60,092 nucleotides of DNA from Savagea serpentis (GCF_015351395.1 NZ_JADKPV010000010.1:1-60092), one strand, 5' to 3'. Shown: positions 8,686-19,179, counted from the first letter of the stretch. Notes: generated by a model not told the origin, from the letters alone. Translations and numbers: made by a program.

Positions 8686-9492
8686 ATGGAAGAAAAACAA
8701 TTAACGGTCATCGAGCATATAGAGGAATTACGAAAACGACTGATTATCATCGTCGTTTTCTTTATGTTAGCTGTGATCGGAAGCTTCTTTTTAGCAAAAC
8801 CATTAATCAAATATTTGCAAAGTAACGGTCAAGCGCAAGAAATTACGTTTAACGCATTTACCGTACTAGATCCTGTCTTTGTCCTATTGAAAGTGATCAT
8901 CGTATTAGCGGTCGTTCTCATTTCACCTGTCATTATGTATCAATTGTGGGCCTTTATTGCGCCAGGTTTGAAAGAGACGGAGCGACGTGTGACCCTCAGT
9001 TACATTCCGTTCGCCTTTTTGCTCTTTTTAGCAGGAGCAGCATTTTCGTATTTCGTTTTAATACCGTACGTTATGGGCTTTATGCGATTGTTAGCAGGGG
9101 ACTTAGAGATTCAACAGACGATTGGCATTAATGAATATTTTAACTTCTTAATCCAACTCGTCATTCCGTTCGGAGTCGTATTCCAACTACCGGTCGTCAT
9201 GCTTTTTTTATCGCGACTCGGATTTTTGAATCCTGACTGGTTAGCAAAATCACGAAAGTATGCGTACTTTGCGCTATTTGTATTAGCGGCATTCATTACG
9301 CCACCTGATTTATTTTCACATTTATTCACGACAGTTCCACTCATCATATTATTTGAATTGAGCTTGTTTATTTCACGTTTCGGCTATCGTAAGTTTTTGA
9401 AAGCGGAAGAGGAAATGCGCTTAGAAGAAATTAAAGCGGAACAACAACGCCAAATTGACGAAGTGATGGAACGCATGAAGCAAGACGAATAA
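8686..9492 (+). CDS. tatC: Twin-arginine translocase subunit TatC
   Basis: 268 aa with six membrane helices. The N-terminal signature HIEELRKRLII and the conserved periplasmic Pro-rich and GLKETER loop sequences are visible (PGLKETERR). TatC recognises the RR signal peptide. The cytoplasmic tail is long and charged (RLEEIKAEQQRQIDEV), ending with a hairpin terminator after the stop. Confidence 0.97.
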   Translation: MEEKQLTVIEHIEELRKRLIIIVVFFMLAVIGSFFLAKPLIKYLQSNGQAQEITFNAFTVLDPVFVLLKVIIVLAVVLISPVIMYQLWAFIAPGLKETERRVTLSYIPFAFLLFLAGAAFSYFVLIPYVMGFMRLLAGDLEIQQTIGINEYFNFLIQLVIPFGVVFQLPVVMLFLSRLGFLNPDWLAKSRKYAYFALFVLAAFITPPDLFSHLFTTVPLIILFELSLFISRFGYRKFLKAEEEMRLEEIKAEQQRQIDEVMERMKQDE

Positions 9493-9532
9493 AAGCAGTG
9501 TATTCTCAAATGGAGAGTACACTGCTTTTTTT
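9493..9532. terminator. Bidirectional terminator between tatC and the CPBP gene
   Basis: AAGCAGTGTA with TCTC pairs with GAGAGTACACTGCTT, then a run of T. The A-rich and T-rich flanks serve both convergent genes. Confidence 0.85.
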
Positions 9533-10307
9533 AATGGATCCAATGAATGAAGTTTTGTGTTTGTTCGACGTATTTTTCGAGCTTGTCGTAATTGAGTTGA
9601 ACGATCGTTACGAAGCTATTCATAAAGAAGTGTGCTGCAATCGGTGCGATGATGCTACGTGAAATGTAATAGACGAAAGCGAACGCAAAGGCAGGCATTA
9701 AATACATGAGTAAATGCTCTAACTCCCAATGGACGACCGCGAATAAAACACCGCTCACGATAGCCCCTAACCAAAAGTTATGAGTCATTTTATACACTCC
9801 ACCAAAAATAGCACGGCGAAAGACGATTTCTTCAAGGAGCGGTGCGAAAATGACGATTGAAATAATCATGATCGGAGAGATTTGAGAAATGACCGAAAGT
9901 GTTTCTGTATTTGCTGAACCAGGTTCAATCCCGAATAATTTCGTTTCAATCGTTGCAGCGACCGCCTGTCCAATCATCGCCAAAATAAAGCCGACAAAAC
10001 CTAAACCGATGGAAGCGATGGGACGCATGCGCGGCTCTTCGAATACTTGCCAAAAGTTTTGTTTGCGCGAGATGATGATGGCGATGATGACTGCGGCGAG
10101 TATGTTGATTGCAATCATCGTGTATGAAATGGTATAAGCGAACGCATCAAGCTGTTCATAACGTGCGATAAAATATTTGAACATCAAAAGTTGAAGAGGA
10201 ATACTTAATAAATGAGAAATAACGAAGGTTGCAATAATCGCTAACCCTGCCCAATGTTCTTTAAAAAATGAGCCGATGGAGCGTAAAGAAAATGATTGTG
10301 TGGTCAA
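9531..10307 (-). CDS. CPBP family intramembrane metalloprotease
   Basis: 258 aa from a TTG at 10307, chosen because AAAGGA lies about 8 nt before it. Reading further upstream would run into the groE promoter. Several membrane helices surround the CPBP motifs EEIVFRRAIFG, HWELEH and the late AAHFFMNS. The family comprises Rce1-type intramembrane proteases or their immunity relatives. The position beside groESL matches B. subtilis ydiL. Its substrate is unknown. Confidence 0.88.
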   Translation of the reverse strand: MTTQSFSLRSIGSFFKEHWAGLAIIATFVISHLLSIPLQLLMFKYFIARYEQLDAFAYTISYTMIAINILAAVIIAIIISRKQNFWQVFEEPRMRPIASIGLGFVGFILAMIGQAVAATIETKLFGIEPGSANTETLSVISQISPIMIISIVIFAPLLEEIVFRRAIFGGVYKMTHNFWLGAIVSGVLFAVVHWELEHLLMYLMPAFAFAFVYYISRSIIAPIAAHFFMNSFVTIVQLNYDKLEKYVEQTQNFIHWIH

Positions 10308-10390
10308 ATGAAACATCCTTTCTACTGACATAGCGTCCCCTATTTTACAAGGAACGTTTATGAATCGCAAAGAAAAATGAATCAAAACGC

Positions 10391-10456
10391 TTGCATTTTT
10401 TAAAAAACTTATATAATATAAGAATTGTGTTAGCACTCCTTGAGAGTGAGTGCTAA
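10391..10456 (+). promoter_or_regulatory. groESL promoter with CIRCE operator (HrcA site)
   Basis: CIRCE half-sites TTAGCACTC (10430-10438) and GAGTGCTAA (10448-10456) are perfect and separated by 9 nt. TATAAT at 10412-10417 and TTGCAT at 10391-10396 form a sigma-A type promoter with a short spacer. HrcA repression with heat induction is therefore expected. Confidence 0.95.
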
Positions 10457-10489
10457 AAAGATATAAAAAATTTGAGGAGGTTGTTTCAT

Positions 10490-10750
10490 TTGTTAAAACC
10501 ATTAGGAGACCGTATTGTAATTGAAATTGTAGAGGCTGAAGAGACTACAGCGAGTGGGATTGTTCTTCCAGACTCAGCACAAGAAAAACCACAAGAAGGT
10601 AAAGTTGTAGCAGTGAGCAAAGATGCGAAATTCGGTATGAAAGAAGGAGACCGCATCATCTTCTCAAAGTTCGCAGGAACAGAAGTGAAGTATGAAGGAA
10701 AAGAATACTTAGTGCTCCGCGAAACAGATGTTTTAGTCGTAGTCGAATAA
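10490..10750 (+). CDS. groES: Co-chaperonin GroES
   Basis: 86 aa from a TTG start at 10490, with the SD GAGGAGG 9-10 nt upstream. The sequence [13 protein letters not shown] and the mobile loop [13 protein letters not shown] are typical, and the C-terminal half ([27 protein letters not shown]) is conserved in pieces. Bacillus GroES is normally about 94 aa. The missing residues fall between KVVAV and KEGDR, the segment forming the dome/roof hairpin. It is co-transcribed with groEL. Confidence 0.96.
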   Translation: MLKPLGDRIVIEIVEAEETTASGIVLPDSAQEKPQEGKVVAVSKDAKFGMKEGDRIIFSKFAGTEVKYEGKEYLVLRETDVLVVVE

Positions 10751-10788
10751 TAAAAAGCAGAACAAAATAGAAAACAACATATTTTTAG

Positions 10789-12441
<1,653 letters not shown>

Positions 12442-12477
12442 TTCCGCAACGCTCATCGTTGAATAATGGAATGATTC

Positions 12478-12511
12478 AATCTCTCTCATTTTAATGAGGG
12501 AGAGATTTTTT
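12478..12511 (+). terminator. groESL terminator
   Basis: AATCTCTCTCAT (12478-12489) pairs with ATGAGGGAGAGATT (12494-12507), followed by a T run. Confidence 0.9.
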
Positions 12512-12587
12512 GTGTTGTAAAATTAGCAAACTATTCAGAATATACTTTTATTTTCCAATTCATTGACGGGGTGTTCACAAATATGTA

Positions 12588-12610
12588 ACAATTAGTGTAA
12601 TACTAATTGT
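12588..12610. promoter_or_regulatory. Palindrome upstream of the dehydrogenase operon
   Basis: ACAATTAGT and ACTAATTGT form a perfect 9-bp inverted repeat around GTAAT. It overlaps a plausible promoter (TTCACA, 18 nt, TAATAC) and abuts the cre site, so it is a candidate repressor operator for the operon. The regulator is not known from the sequence. Confidence 0.5.
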
Positions 12611-12621
12611 AAGCGCTTACT
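12608..12621. promoter_or_regulatory. cre site (CcpA operator)
   Basis: TGTAAGCGCTTACT matches the cre consensus TGWAANCGNTNWCA except for the last base. Lying just downstream of the candidate promoter, it would mediate glucose repression of the dehydrogenase operon. Confidence 0.7.
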
Positions 12622-12646
12622 ATTTATTTTGATGTCTATTTGTGAT

Positions 12647-12673
12647 AAATGTCATGCTTAAGCGATGACATTT
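12647..12673. promoter_or_regulatory. Second palindrome in the dehydrogenase operon leader
   Basis: AAATGTCAT (12647-12655) and ATGACATTT (12665-12673) form a perfect 9-bp inverted repeat with a 9-nt spacer. There is no following T tract, so an operator or a leader hairpin is likelier than a terminator. Confidence 0.45.
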
Positions 12674-12735
12674 ACGTCTATAGGAAATGTGGAGAGCAAC
12701 GTATAACTAAATAGATGAGCAAGGGAGGATTTACA

Positions 12736-13791
12736 ATGAAAACGAACTATCCTTTATTTCAATTGATGAATGAACGAGGAGAAAAAATTCAAGAAGGCAC
12801 GTATGGCCAGATGGAAAAAGAGCGTGCGAAACGTTTTTACGAACAAATGATGCGGGCGCGTCTTTTCGACAGACAAGCGATTCATCTTCAACGACAAGGA
12901 AGACTTGGTACGTACGTTCCTTATGAGGGGCAGGAAGCAGCGCAAGTCGGGAGTTTGACGGCGCTAGACAAGCAAGATTGGATTTTCCCTTCTTACCGAG
13001 AGCATGGTGGATTAATTGCGACAGGTGCGAAGATGGAATCTGTTTTGCTTTATTGGGGAGGACATCCCGTCGGTTCGATTCCTGATGAACGGAGAAAAGT
13101 CTTTGCCCCAGCGATTCCGATTGCGACACAAATTCCACAAGCAGCCGGCGTAGCATGGGCGAGTAAATTACAGGAAAAAGAAGAAGTGACAATCGTTTAT
13201 TTCGGAGACGGTGCAACGAGTGAAGGAGATTTCCATGAAGGAATGAACTTTGCCTCTGTGTATCAAGTCCCTCTCGTATTATTTAATCAAAATAACGGCT
13301 ATGCGATTTCTGTTCCGATTACGAAGCAGATGAATTCAGAAACGATTGCACAAAAAGCAGTCGCTTACGATATGCCGAGTGTGCGAGTAGATGGCAATGA
13401 TGTATTTGCGGTGTATGAAGTGACAAAACGTGCGGTAGAGCATGCGCGTAGTGGACAAGGTCCGATGTTAATCGAAGCGGTAACATGGCGAAAAGGAGCG
13501 CATACGACAGCGGATGATCCTGCCAAATATCGCGAACCTCATGAAGGAGAAGCATTTGTGGATCCTGTTGAGCGATTGACGCTTTATTTAAAACAAGAAG
13601 GTTGGTGGGACGAAGAGTGGGCAGCGACGATTGAGCGTGAAGTATTGGAAGAAATCGAACGCGCGATTGACGAAGTGGAACGCTATCCGAAACCCGATGC
13701 ATCCGTCTTATTCGATCATGTGTACGCTACTTTACCTTCTTCTTTGGAAAGACAAAAACGACAATTCATCGAAAGAGGTGGACGAGCATGA
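12736..13791 (+). CDS. 2-oxoacid dehydrogenase E1 component, alpha subunit (pyruvate or branched-chain)
   Basis: 351 aa from the ATG at 12736, with SD GGGAGG. It is the alpha subunit of the thiamine diphosphate-dependent decarboxylase that starts the complex. The cofactor motif runs from GDGATSEGDFHEG near residue 157 to FNQNNGYAIS. The phosphorylation-loop region SITK-like/HTTADDP near residue 255 is present. PDH-type (YRDH-like SYREHG) features are seen, but the exact substrate is uncertain. It overlaps the beta subunit by 4 nt in an E1a-E1b-E2-E3 operon under a cre site. Confidence 0.9.
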   Translation: MKTNYPLFQLMNERGEKIQEGTYGQMEKERAKRFYEQMMRARLFDRQAIHLQRQGRLGTYVPYEGQEAAQVGSLTALDKQDWIFPSYREHGGLIATGAKMESVLLYWGGHPVGSIPDERRKVFAPAIPIATQIPQAAGVAWASKLQEKEEVTIVYFGDGATSEGDFHEGMNFASVYQVPLVLFNQNNGYAISVPITKQMNSETIAQKAVAYDMPSVRVDGNDVFAVYEVTKRAVEHARSGQGPMLIEAVTWRKGAHTTADDPAKYREPHEGEAFVDPVERLTLYLKQEGWWDEEWAATIEREVLEEIERAIDEVERYPKPDASVLFDHVYATLPSSLERQKRQFIERGGRA

Positions 13792-14765
13792 AACAGATGA
13801 CAATGATTCAAGCACTACAACAAGCGATGGATGGACTATTACAATCGGACGGAGGCGTCGTCATATTAGGGGAAGATGTCGGAAAAAACGGCGGTGTTTT
13901 CCGAGCGACGGATCATTTACAAGAAAAGTATGGGGAACAACGTGTCATTGATACACCACTTGCCGAGTCAGGCATTATTGCAACAGCGACAGGACTTGCA
14001 TTAAATGGGATGAAACCACTTGCTGAAATTCAATTTCTCGGGTTCATTTACCCTGCTTATGACCAAATGATGACGCATGTGTCGCGCATTCGCAGTCGCA
14101 CATTATCGAAATATACAGTACCCCTCGTCATTCGAGCGCCTTACGGGGGTGGTGTGAGAGCGCCAGAGATTCATTCGGACAGTACGGAAGCATTATTTAC
14201 TCATATGCCAGGTTTGAAAGTCGTCGTTCCTTCGACGCCATATGATGCGAAAGGGTTGTTGATTGCGGCGATGCAAGATCCTGATCCCGTGTTATTTTTA
14301 GAGCCGATTCGAAGCTATCGCTCAACGCGCGGAGAAGTACCGGAAGAAATGTATGAAGTGCCATTAGGCGAGCCAGCATTACGGAGAGAAGGAGACGATG
14401 TGACATTAATCGGTTGGGGTGCGATGATGCCGATTTTACTCGAGGCAGCAGAACGTTTATCAGAAGAGGCGATTCAGTGTGAAGTGATCGATGTGCGAAC
14501 ACTTTATCCATTTGAACCAGAGTTGATCATTCAATCGGTGAAAAAAACGTCGCGTGCCGTCGTTGTGCATGAAGCGCAATTAACGAGCGGCTTCGGTGCA
14601 GAAATTAGCTCACAAATTCAAGAAGAAGCGTTTCTCTATTTACGTTCTCCTGTTGCGCGTGTCGCAAGTTACGACGTACCGTATCCATTTTTTGCGATGG
14701 AACAAGATTATTTACCGTCCGTGGATAAAGTGATGCAAGCGGTTCGAGAAACGATGACTTATTAA
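13788..14765 (+). CDS. 2-oxoacid dehydrogenase E1 component, beta subunit
   Basis: 325 aa, the standard length. It pairs with the alpha subunit in a heterotetramer. Visible are GEDVGKNGGVFRAT near residue 29, DTPLAESGI, and the C-terminal transketolase domain with VIDVRTLYPFE and VVVHEA. It starts inside the last codons of the alpha gene (ATGA overlap) and is followed by E2 after 13 nt with an AAGGAGG SD. Confidence 0.94.
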   Translation: MKQMTMIQALQQAMDGLLQSDGGVVILGEDVGKNGGVFRATDHLQEKYGEQRVIDTPLAESGIIATATGLALNGMKPLAEIQFLGFIYPAYDQMMTHVSRIRSRTLSKYTVPLVIRAPYGGGVRAPEIHSDSTEALFTHMPGLKVVVPSTPYDAKGLLIAAMQDPDPVLFLEPIRSYRSTRGEVPEEMYEVPLGEPALRREGDDVTLIGWGAMMPILLEAAERLSEEAIQCEVIDVRTLYPFEPELIIQSVKKTSRAVVVHEAQLTSGFGAEISSQIQEEAFLYLRSPVARVASYDVPYPFFAMEQDYLPSVDKVMQAVRETMTY

Positions 14766-14778
14766 GGAGGGTAAGCAG

Positions 14779-15996
14779 ATGGACATTCGATTACATGATT
14801 TAGGCGAAGGGATGCATGAAGCAGAAATTGTTCGTATTTTAGTAGCGGTTGGTGATGAAGTCGCAACGAATGAAGCGGTATTGGAAGTACAAACGGATAA
14901 AATGATTGCTGAATTAACGGCTCCAAAGGGAGGCACGGTGACGGAAATATGTGTCGCTGAAGGGGATGAAGTATCCGTTGGAGACTTACTTGTGAAAGTC
15001 GATAGCGGACAAGAAGAAGCGCCTGAACAAGAACATAAAACGCAAGAGCAAAGCGAAGTGAAAACAGAACAACCATCTAAAGAGATGAAGCGAGACACTT
15101 CCATTCCGAAACGCGTACTCGCTACACCTTATACGAGAAGGTTAGCTCGTGAACGAAATATCGATATCGAGCAAATGATTCCGAAAGATCCTTCCGGAAG
15201 AATTACGGAAGAGGACGTTTTACAATATGATGAAACGAGTGTTGAACAAGTATCCGAGCAGACAACGTCTATTGCGTCACCCCCTGCACTGGAAAAAGAA
15301 GAGCGTGTGAATGTCATTCCGTTTAAAGGGATACGAAAAGCGACAGCGAAACAAATGGTTCGCTCACTTTATACGATTCCACACGTGACGCATTTTGAAG
15401 AAATCGAAATGAGTGCTTTATTCGAACTCCGCCATGAGTTGAAAGAGGAAGGGCATTCGATACGCCTCACATCCTTCATTTATAAAGCGGTGACCATCGC
15501 GTTGAAAAAGTTTCCGATTTTCAATGCGACATTAGATGAAGAAGCAGAACAAATTATTTTATACGATGTGTATCATTTAGGACTCGCAACGAATACAGAA
15601 GCAGGCTTAATTGTTCCTGTGCTCCCGAATGTGGACGAAATGACGCTTCAACAATTAGATCAAGAGGTCGCTCATTTAACAGAACGCGCATTAAATGGCC
15701 AACTCGAGCTTCATGAGATGAAAGGAAGTACCTTTACAATCAGCAATGTCGGACCGCTCGGTAGTACAGGAGCGACTCCGATTATTAACTATCCTGAAAC
15801 AGGTCTTTTAGCGCTCCATCAAATACGAAAGCGACCGATCGTTAATGCCCAAGATGAAATTGTCGTCGGCCAAGTGATGAATGTATCGTTATCGTATGAT
15901 CACCGCCTCATCGATGGCGCGACAGGTATTGCATTTACGAACGAACTGAAACGTTTATTAGAAAACCCTAAATTGCTCATGTTGGAGATGATATAA
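14779..15996 (+). CDS. 2-oxoacid dehydrogenase E2 component (dihydrolipoyl acyltransferase)
   Basis: 405 aa. One N-terminal lipoyl domain has the lipoylated lysine in QTDKMIAE (about K41). A charged Glu/Gln-rich linker (about 80-105) follows, then a peripheral subunit-binding domain (TPYTRRLARERNIDI). The catalytic domain ends with YDHRLIDGATG (H375 and D379 acting in acyl transfer). E2 forms the core of the complex and passes acyl groups to CoA. A single lipoyl domain is usual for Gram-positive complexes. Confidence 0.95.
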   Translation: MDIRLHDLGEGMHEAEIVRILVAVGDEVATNEAVLEVQTDKMIAELTAPKGGTVTEICVAEGDEVSVGDLLVKVDSGQEEAPEQEHKTQEQSEVKTEQPSKEMKRDTSIPKRVLATPYTRRLARERNIDIEQMIPKDPSGRITEEDVLQYDETSVEQVSEQTTSIASPPALEKEERVNVIPFKGIRKATAKQMVRSLYTIPHVTHFEEIEMSALFELRHELKEEGHSIRLTSFIYKAVTIALKKFPIFNATLDEEAEQIILYDVYHLGLATNTEAGLIVPVLPNVDEMTLQQLDQEVAHLTERALNGQLELHEMKGSTFTISNVGPLGSTGATPIINYPETGLLALHQIRKRPIVNAQDEIVVGQVMNVSLSYDHRLIDGATGIAFTNELKRLLENPKLLMLEMI

Positions 15997-17373
15997 ATGG
16001 TCGTAGGAGAATTAGTAGAACGTCGTCAAAGTATCATCATCGGAGGCGGACCTGCAGGGTATACACTCGCCATTCGCTTAGCGCAACTCGGTCAACAAGT
16101 GACATTAGTGGAGAAAGCGCAAGTCGGAGGAAGTTGTCTACATGAAGGATGTATCCCTTCTAAGTTTTTTGCGAAAGTGGCAAAAGAGTGGGCATCCCTT
16201 CAGAAACTTGCGATGTACGGAATTCAAATCGAAGGGCAGACGTTTCAATGGGAATCTGCACAACAACAACTACAAAAAATTCAAAGCCAGCTGACAAAAG
16301 GCGTAGAAGCCCTTTGTCAAAAACACGATATTGAAAAAATCGAAGGAACAGCCATGTTTTCAGGGGAAAATCGCATCGGGATTGAAATTGGGGAGCGATT
16401 CGAACTGTATGAATATGATCATCTCATTTTAGCGACGGGTGCGAGTGTAGAGCGTGAATCAATATTCGAACCACTCGGGGCACATTGTTTCGTCGGGGGC
16501 GACATATACGGAATCGATAAGCTCCCGTCTTCACTTATCATTTATGGTGCCGACCCCTATGCGTTAGAAGTCGCCTTTACAATGAAGCAGCTCGGAGTAT
16601 ATGTGCACATTGTGGCAGAGCCTGATTCTTTTATGTATGATTCATCGATTGAAAAAGAATTGCGTCGCCAAAGTAAAAAGAAGAAAATAAAATGGCATAC
16701 GTCAGAGCAATTAGAAGCTACTTTAGTAGAAGAACGTGTACATGTGAAAATAGAAGACGGAGTCATCATCGAAGCGGACGCCCTTTACACATCAGGTGTG
16801 AAACGAGCGAACCTTCATTCTTTAAATGCCACTCGCTTAAATTTTCAAATGAATGGTGATGATCTTTCAGTCAATGAGCGTTACGAAACATCGCAAAATC
16901 ACATTTATGCGCTCGGAGAAATGACGGGGCGAGAAGGTGGAGCGAGCCGTGCGATTGCGGATGCGAAACGATTAGCGAGCATCATCGTAGGAGAAGAAGT
17001 GTTGGAAGAAAGCCCATTTTTCCCTCTTATTTTGCATACAAATCCACCCGTCGTCTCGGTCGGTTTACGCGAGCAAGAAATGGACGAGCGTCACATCGCG
17101 TCCCAAATTCCTTTAATGACGAGTGGAATCGCGAAAGTTAACGGCACGACGGACGGCTTTGTGAAGGTCATTACGAACAAAGAGACGACATTGATTGAAG
17201 GCTTGCATATGATTGGAGAAGGTGCGATTGAGTTGAGTGCTCATTTTACACAGTTATTGGATATGGTGGCGAAAGAAGAAGATGTCCTGTACTCTGTTCA
17301 AGCGCATCCGAGCATTCAAGAAAGCGTCATAGAAGCGGTGGAAAACTTACGAAATTTAGCGATTCATCAATAA
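15997..17373 (+). CDS. Divergent dihydrolipoamide dehydrogenase (E3)
   Basis: 458 aa. E3 reoxidises the lipoyl arm and passes electrons to NAD+. The FAD motif IIIGGGPAGYTLA, the redox pair in GGSCLHEGCIPSK (C46/C51 region) and the C-terminal catalytic AHPSIQE are present. The NAD-binding glycine motif, normally GGGYIG, reads YGADPYALE, and the FAD pyrophosphate motif has ALGE instead of GD. It directly abuts the E2 stop. It is divergent but in frame throughout. Complex membership is clear from the operon. Confidence 0.9.
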   Translation: MVVGELVERRQSIIIGGGPAGYTLAIRLAQLGQQVTLVEKAQVGGSCLHEGCIPSKFFAKVAKEWASLQKLAMYGIQIEGQTFQWESAQQQLQKIQSQLTKGVEALCQKHDIEKIEGTAMFSGENRIGIEIGERFELYEYDHLILATGASVERESIFEPLGAHCFVGGDIYGIDKLPSSLIIYGADPYALEVAFTMKQLGVYVHIVAEPDSFMYDSSIEKELRRQSKKKKIKWHTSEQLEATLVEERVHVKIEDGVIIEADALYTSGVKRANLHSLNATRLNFQMNGDDLSVNERYETSQNHIYALGEMTGREGGASRAIADAKRLASIIVGEEVLEESPFFPLILHTNPPVVSVGLREQEMDERHIASQIPLMTSGIAKVNGTTDGFVKVITNKETTLIEGLHMIGEGAIELSAHFTQLLDMVAKEEDVLYSVQAHPSIQESVIEAVENLRNLAIHQ

Positions 17374-17413
17374 CGAAAAAAGAAACGTCAAGCGCGACGT
17401 TTCTTTTTTCGTT
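17374..17413. terminator. Bidirectional terminator after the dehydrogenase operon
   Basis: CGAAAAAAGAAACGTC pairs with GACGTTTCTTTTTTCG around AAGCGC. The symmetrical A and T tracts serve both the E3 gene and the convergent thioesterase gene. Confidence 0.9.
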
Positions 17414-17888
17414 ATGAAATAAAAGTATTCGGCATAACGGCTGCAACAACTTCCCCTTTTGCCGTTAACGTGTCGCCTGCGAACACGTCGATCGATACTT
17501 TAAACTTTTTAGGATGAATTTCTTCCACTGTTCCAACCGCTTTCAAAGGCACATCTTTCGGCGTCGGTTTTAAGTAGTCGACATGTAGTGAGGCTGTTAC
17601 GAAACGTGGTGCATCGACTCCGTCACCAGGTTCATGTCCATTTTTACGATGCAAGGTGAGTGCTGCAGAACCTGTCCCATGACAATCGACGAGAGAAGCA
17701 ATAAGTCCCCCGTAAATAAAGCCTGGAATCGCTTTATGTTCTTCACGTGGTTCATAGATCGTTACCGTTTGGTCCCCATCCCAACCGGTGCGCAAATGTA
17801 ACCCCGTTTCATTCAGTCGTCCACATCCGTAACACCAAGCGTAATCATCTGGATAGTCATCTTGAATTGCATGTTTGATTTTTACCAT
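17412..17888 (-). CDS. PaaI/hotdog-fold thioesterase
   Basis: 158 aa. The N-terminal CYGCGRLNETGLHLR segment and GFIYGGLIASLVDCHGTGSA near residue 75 (the hotdog helix with its Asp/His) mark the PaaI/YbdB-like acyl-CoA thioesterase group, and SLHVDYLKPTP is the usual central strand. It is monocistronic, with SD AGGAGGGAATG, and divergent from the SDR gene. The substrate is unknown. Confidence 0.85.
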   Translation of the reverse strand: MVKIKHAIQDDYPDDYAWCYGCGRLNETGLHLRTGWDGDQTVTIYEPREEHKAIPGFIYGGLIASLVDCHGTGSAALTLHRKNGHEPGDGVDAPRFVTASLHVDYLKPTPKDVPLKAVGTVEEIHPKKFKVSIDVFAGDTLTAKGEVVAAVMPNTFIS

Positions 17889-18026
17889 TTCATTCCCTCC
17901 TTTCTTTGAATGATAACGCTTTCATTAAGGGAAATCAAGATAAAAATGTAAATAAAAGTGTAGAAAACAGTATGAATGCTCAGTATATGATAATCTAAAG
18001 ACAAAATGAGTGAAGGGGGAATAGGG

Positions 18027-18818
18027 ATGGATTTACAATTAAACAATCGAATCGTACTCGTAACAGGAGGCAGCGAAGGCTTAGGGAAAGGGATTGCGAA
18101 ACAGTATGCAAAAGAAGGAGCGGTTGTTTGGATCAGCAGTCGTAATGAAGAGAAGTTGCAAGCAGCTCACCAGGACATCATCGAGCAAACAGGAAATGAA
18201 CAAATTTTTTACCGAGTGTGCAATATGCGAGATGGAGAGGCAATTCAAGGATTAATGAATGCCATCATCGCCAAACATGACCGGATTGATGTGTTAATTA
18301 ACAATGCGGGAGGTCCACCATCTGGTCTGTTTTTAGAAATGGATGACGATGCGTGGCAAGGAGCATTTGAGCAAAATTTATTGAGCGCTGTACGCACTTG
18401 TCGTTTAGCGATTCCCTACATGCAAAAGCAAGGGGGAGGGCGCATCGTCAATTTAACATCATCTTCGATTAAGCAAGCGATTGATTCGCTCGTCTTATCG
18501 AACTCGATTCGTCCAGGCGTATATGGATTGACGAAAACATTAGCGCGTGAATTTGCGAAAGATAATATTTTAGTGAACACAGTAGGCGCTGGAAAAATTG
18601 GAACGGCACGTATGCAAAGTTTAAATGAAAGCCGCGCTGAACAAACAGGTGTGAACTTGGAAGAAGTAGAGAATGAAATGGTTGCTTCCATACCGCTCGG
18701 TCGTTACGGAACACCTGAAGAATTCGCACAAGCAGTCGTCTTCTTCGGGTCATTTTCAAATACGTACATTACAGGTCAAGCGATGTTAATCGACGGAGGT
18801 TCTATCGCAGCTTTATAA
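18027..18818 (+). CDS. Short-chain dehydrogenase/reductase
   Basis: 263 aa from the ATG at 18027, which follows GAAGGGGGAATAGGG. The 7-residue longer ATG at 18006 lacks an SD. The Rossmann motif TGGSEGLGKGIA is near residue 12, NNAGGP near 92, the catalytic Tyr-Lys is in YGLTK, and the C-terminal LIDGG is present. It oxidises or reduces an unknown carbonyl/alcohol. Homologues are annotated as 3-oxoacyl-ACP reductase-like. It is monocistronic, and the next promoter starts six bases after its stop. Confidence 0.92.
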   Translation: MDLQLNNRIVLVTGGSEGLGKGIAKQYAKEGAVVWISSRNEEKLQAAHQDIIEQTGNEQIFYRVCNMRDGEAIQGLMNAIIAKHDRIDVLINNAGGPPSGLFLEMDDDAWQGAFEQNLLSAVRTCRLAIPYMQKQGGGRIVNLTSSSIKQAIDSLVLSNSIRPGVYGLTKTLAREFAKDNILVNTVGAGKIGTARMQSLNESRAEQTGVNLEEVENEMVASIPLGRYGTPEEFAQAVVFFGSFSNTYITGQAMLIDGGSIAAL

Positions 18819-18823
18819 AACAC

Positions 18824-18852
18824 TTGCAAAGTCATTTGAATTATCTTATAAT
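18824..18852 (+). promoter_or_regulatory. Sigma-A promoter of the T-box leader
   Basis: TTGCAA (18824-18829), a 17-nt spacer and TATAAT (18847-18852). It drives the long T-box leader that follows. Confidence 0.8.
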
Positions 18853-18869
18853 ACTGTCAATTGCAAAAA

Positions 18870-19153
18870 AATAAAGACGTTGATGAGAGAAGTAAAATTT
18901 ACGAGTTCAATACAGAGAGTGCCCGTATGCTGAGAGGGTGCAGAGCAGACTAAATTTGAAAATGGCCTCAGAGTCTCGTGCCGAAAGCAAATTGCGAGTA
19001 AGTTCCGACGGGTATTGGCATCCGTTACCATTGCCACCGCATACAGTAGTCGAGTAGCTAGAGTGCGTGTTTAGAGGTGAATGAATTATTCACAAAGTAA
19101 GGTGGTACCACGTATATTCCACGTCCTTATCGTTTCGATAAGGGCGTTTTTTT
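18870..19153 (+). ncRNA. T-box leader (probably Met-specific)
   Basis: The T-box sequence AAGGTGGTACCACG (about 19099-19112) is followed by a terminator hairpin CGTCCTTATCG/CGATAAGGGCG (19122-19145) and a T tract. Stem I shows a loop-E like AGAGAAG on the 5' side, and AAATTTA pairing with TAAATTT. The opposing strand reads GAAAATGGCCTC. The specifier is most likely ATG at 18962-18964 (Met), with AAT (Asn) as the alternative. Uncharged tRNA would favour read-through into the SAM hydrolase gene. Confidence 0.92.
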
Positions 19154-19179
19154 ATTTGCTTAAAATAGGGGGAAAAACA

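Noticed and set aside
9531-10502. A 323-aa start for the CPBP protease
   Set aside because: The extra N-terminus would be read across the CIRCE operator and the groES SD. The TTG at 10307 has its own SD.
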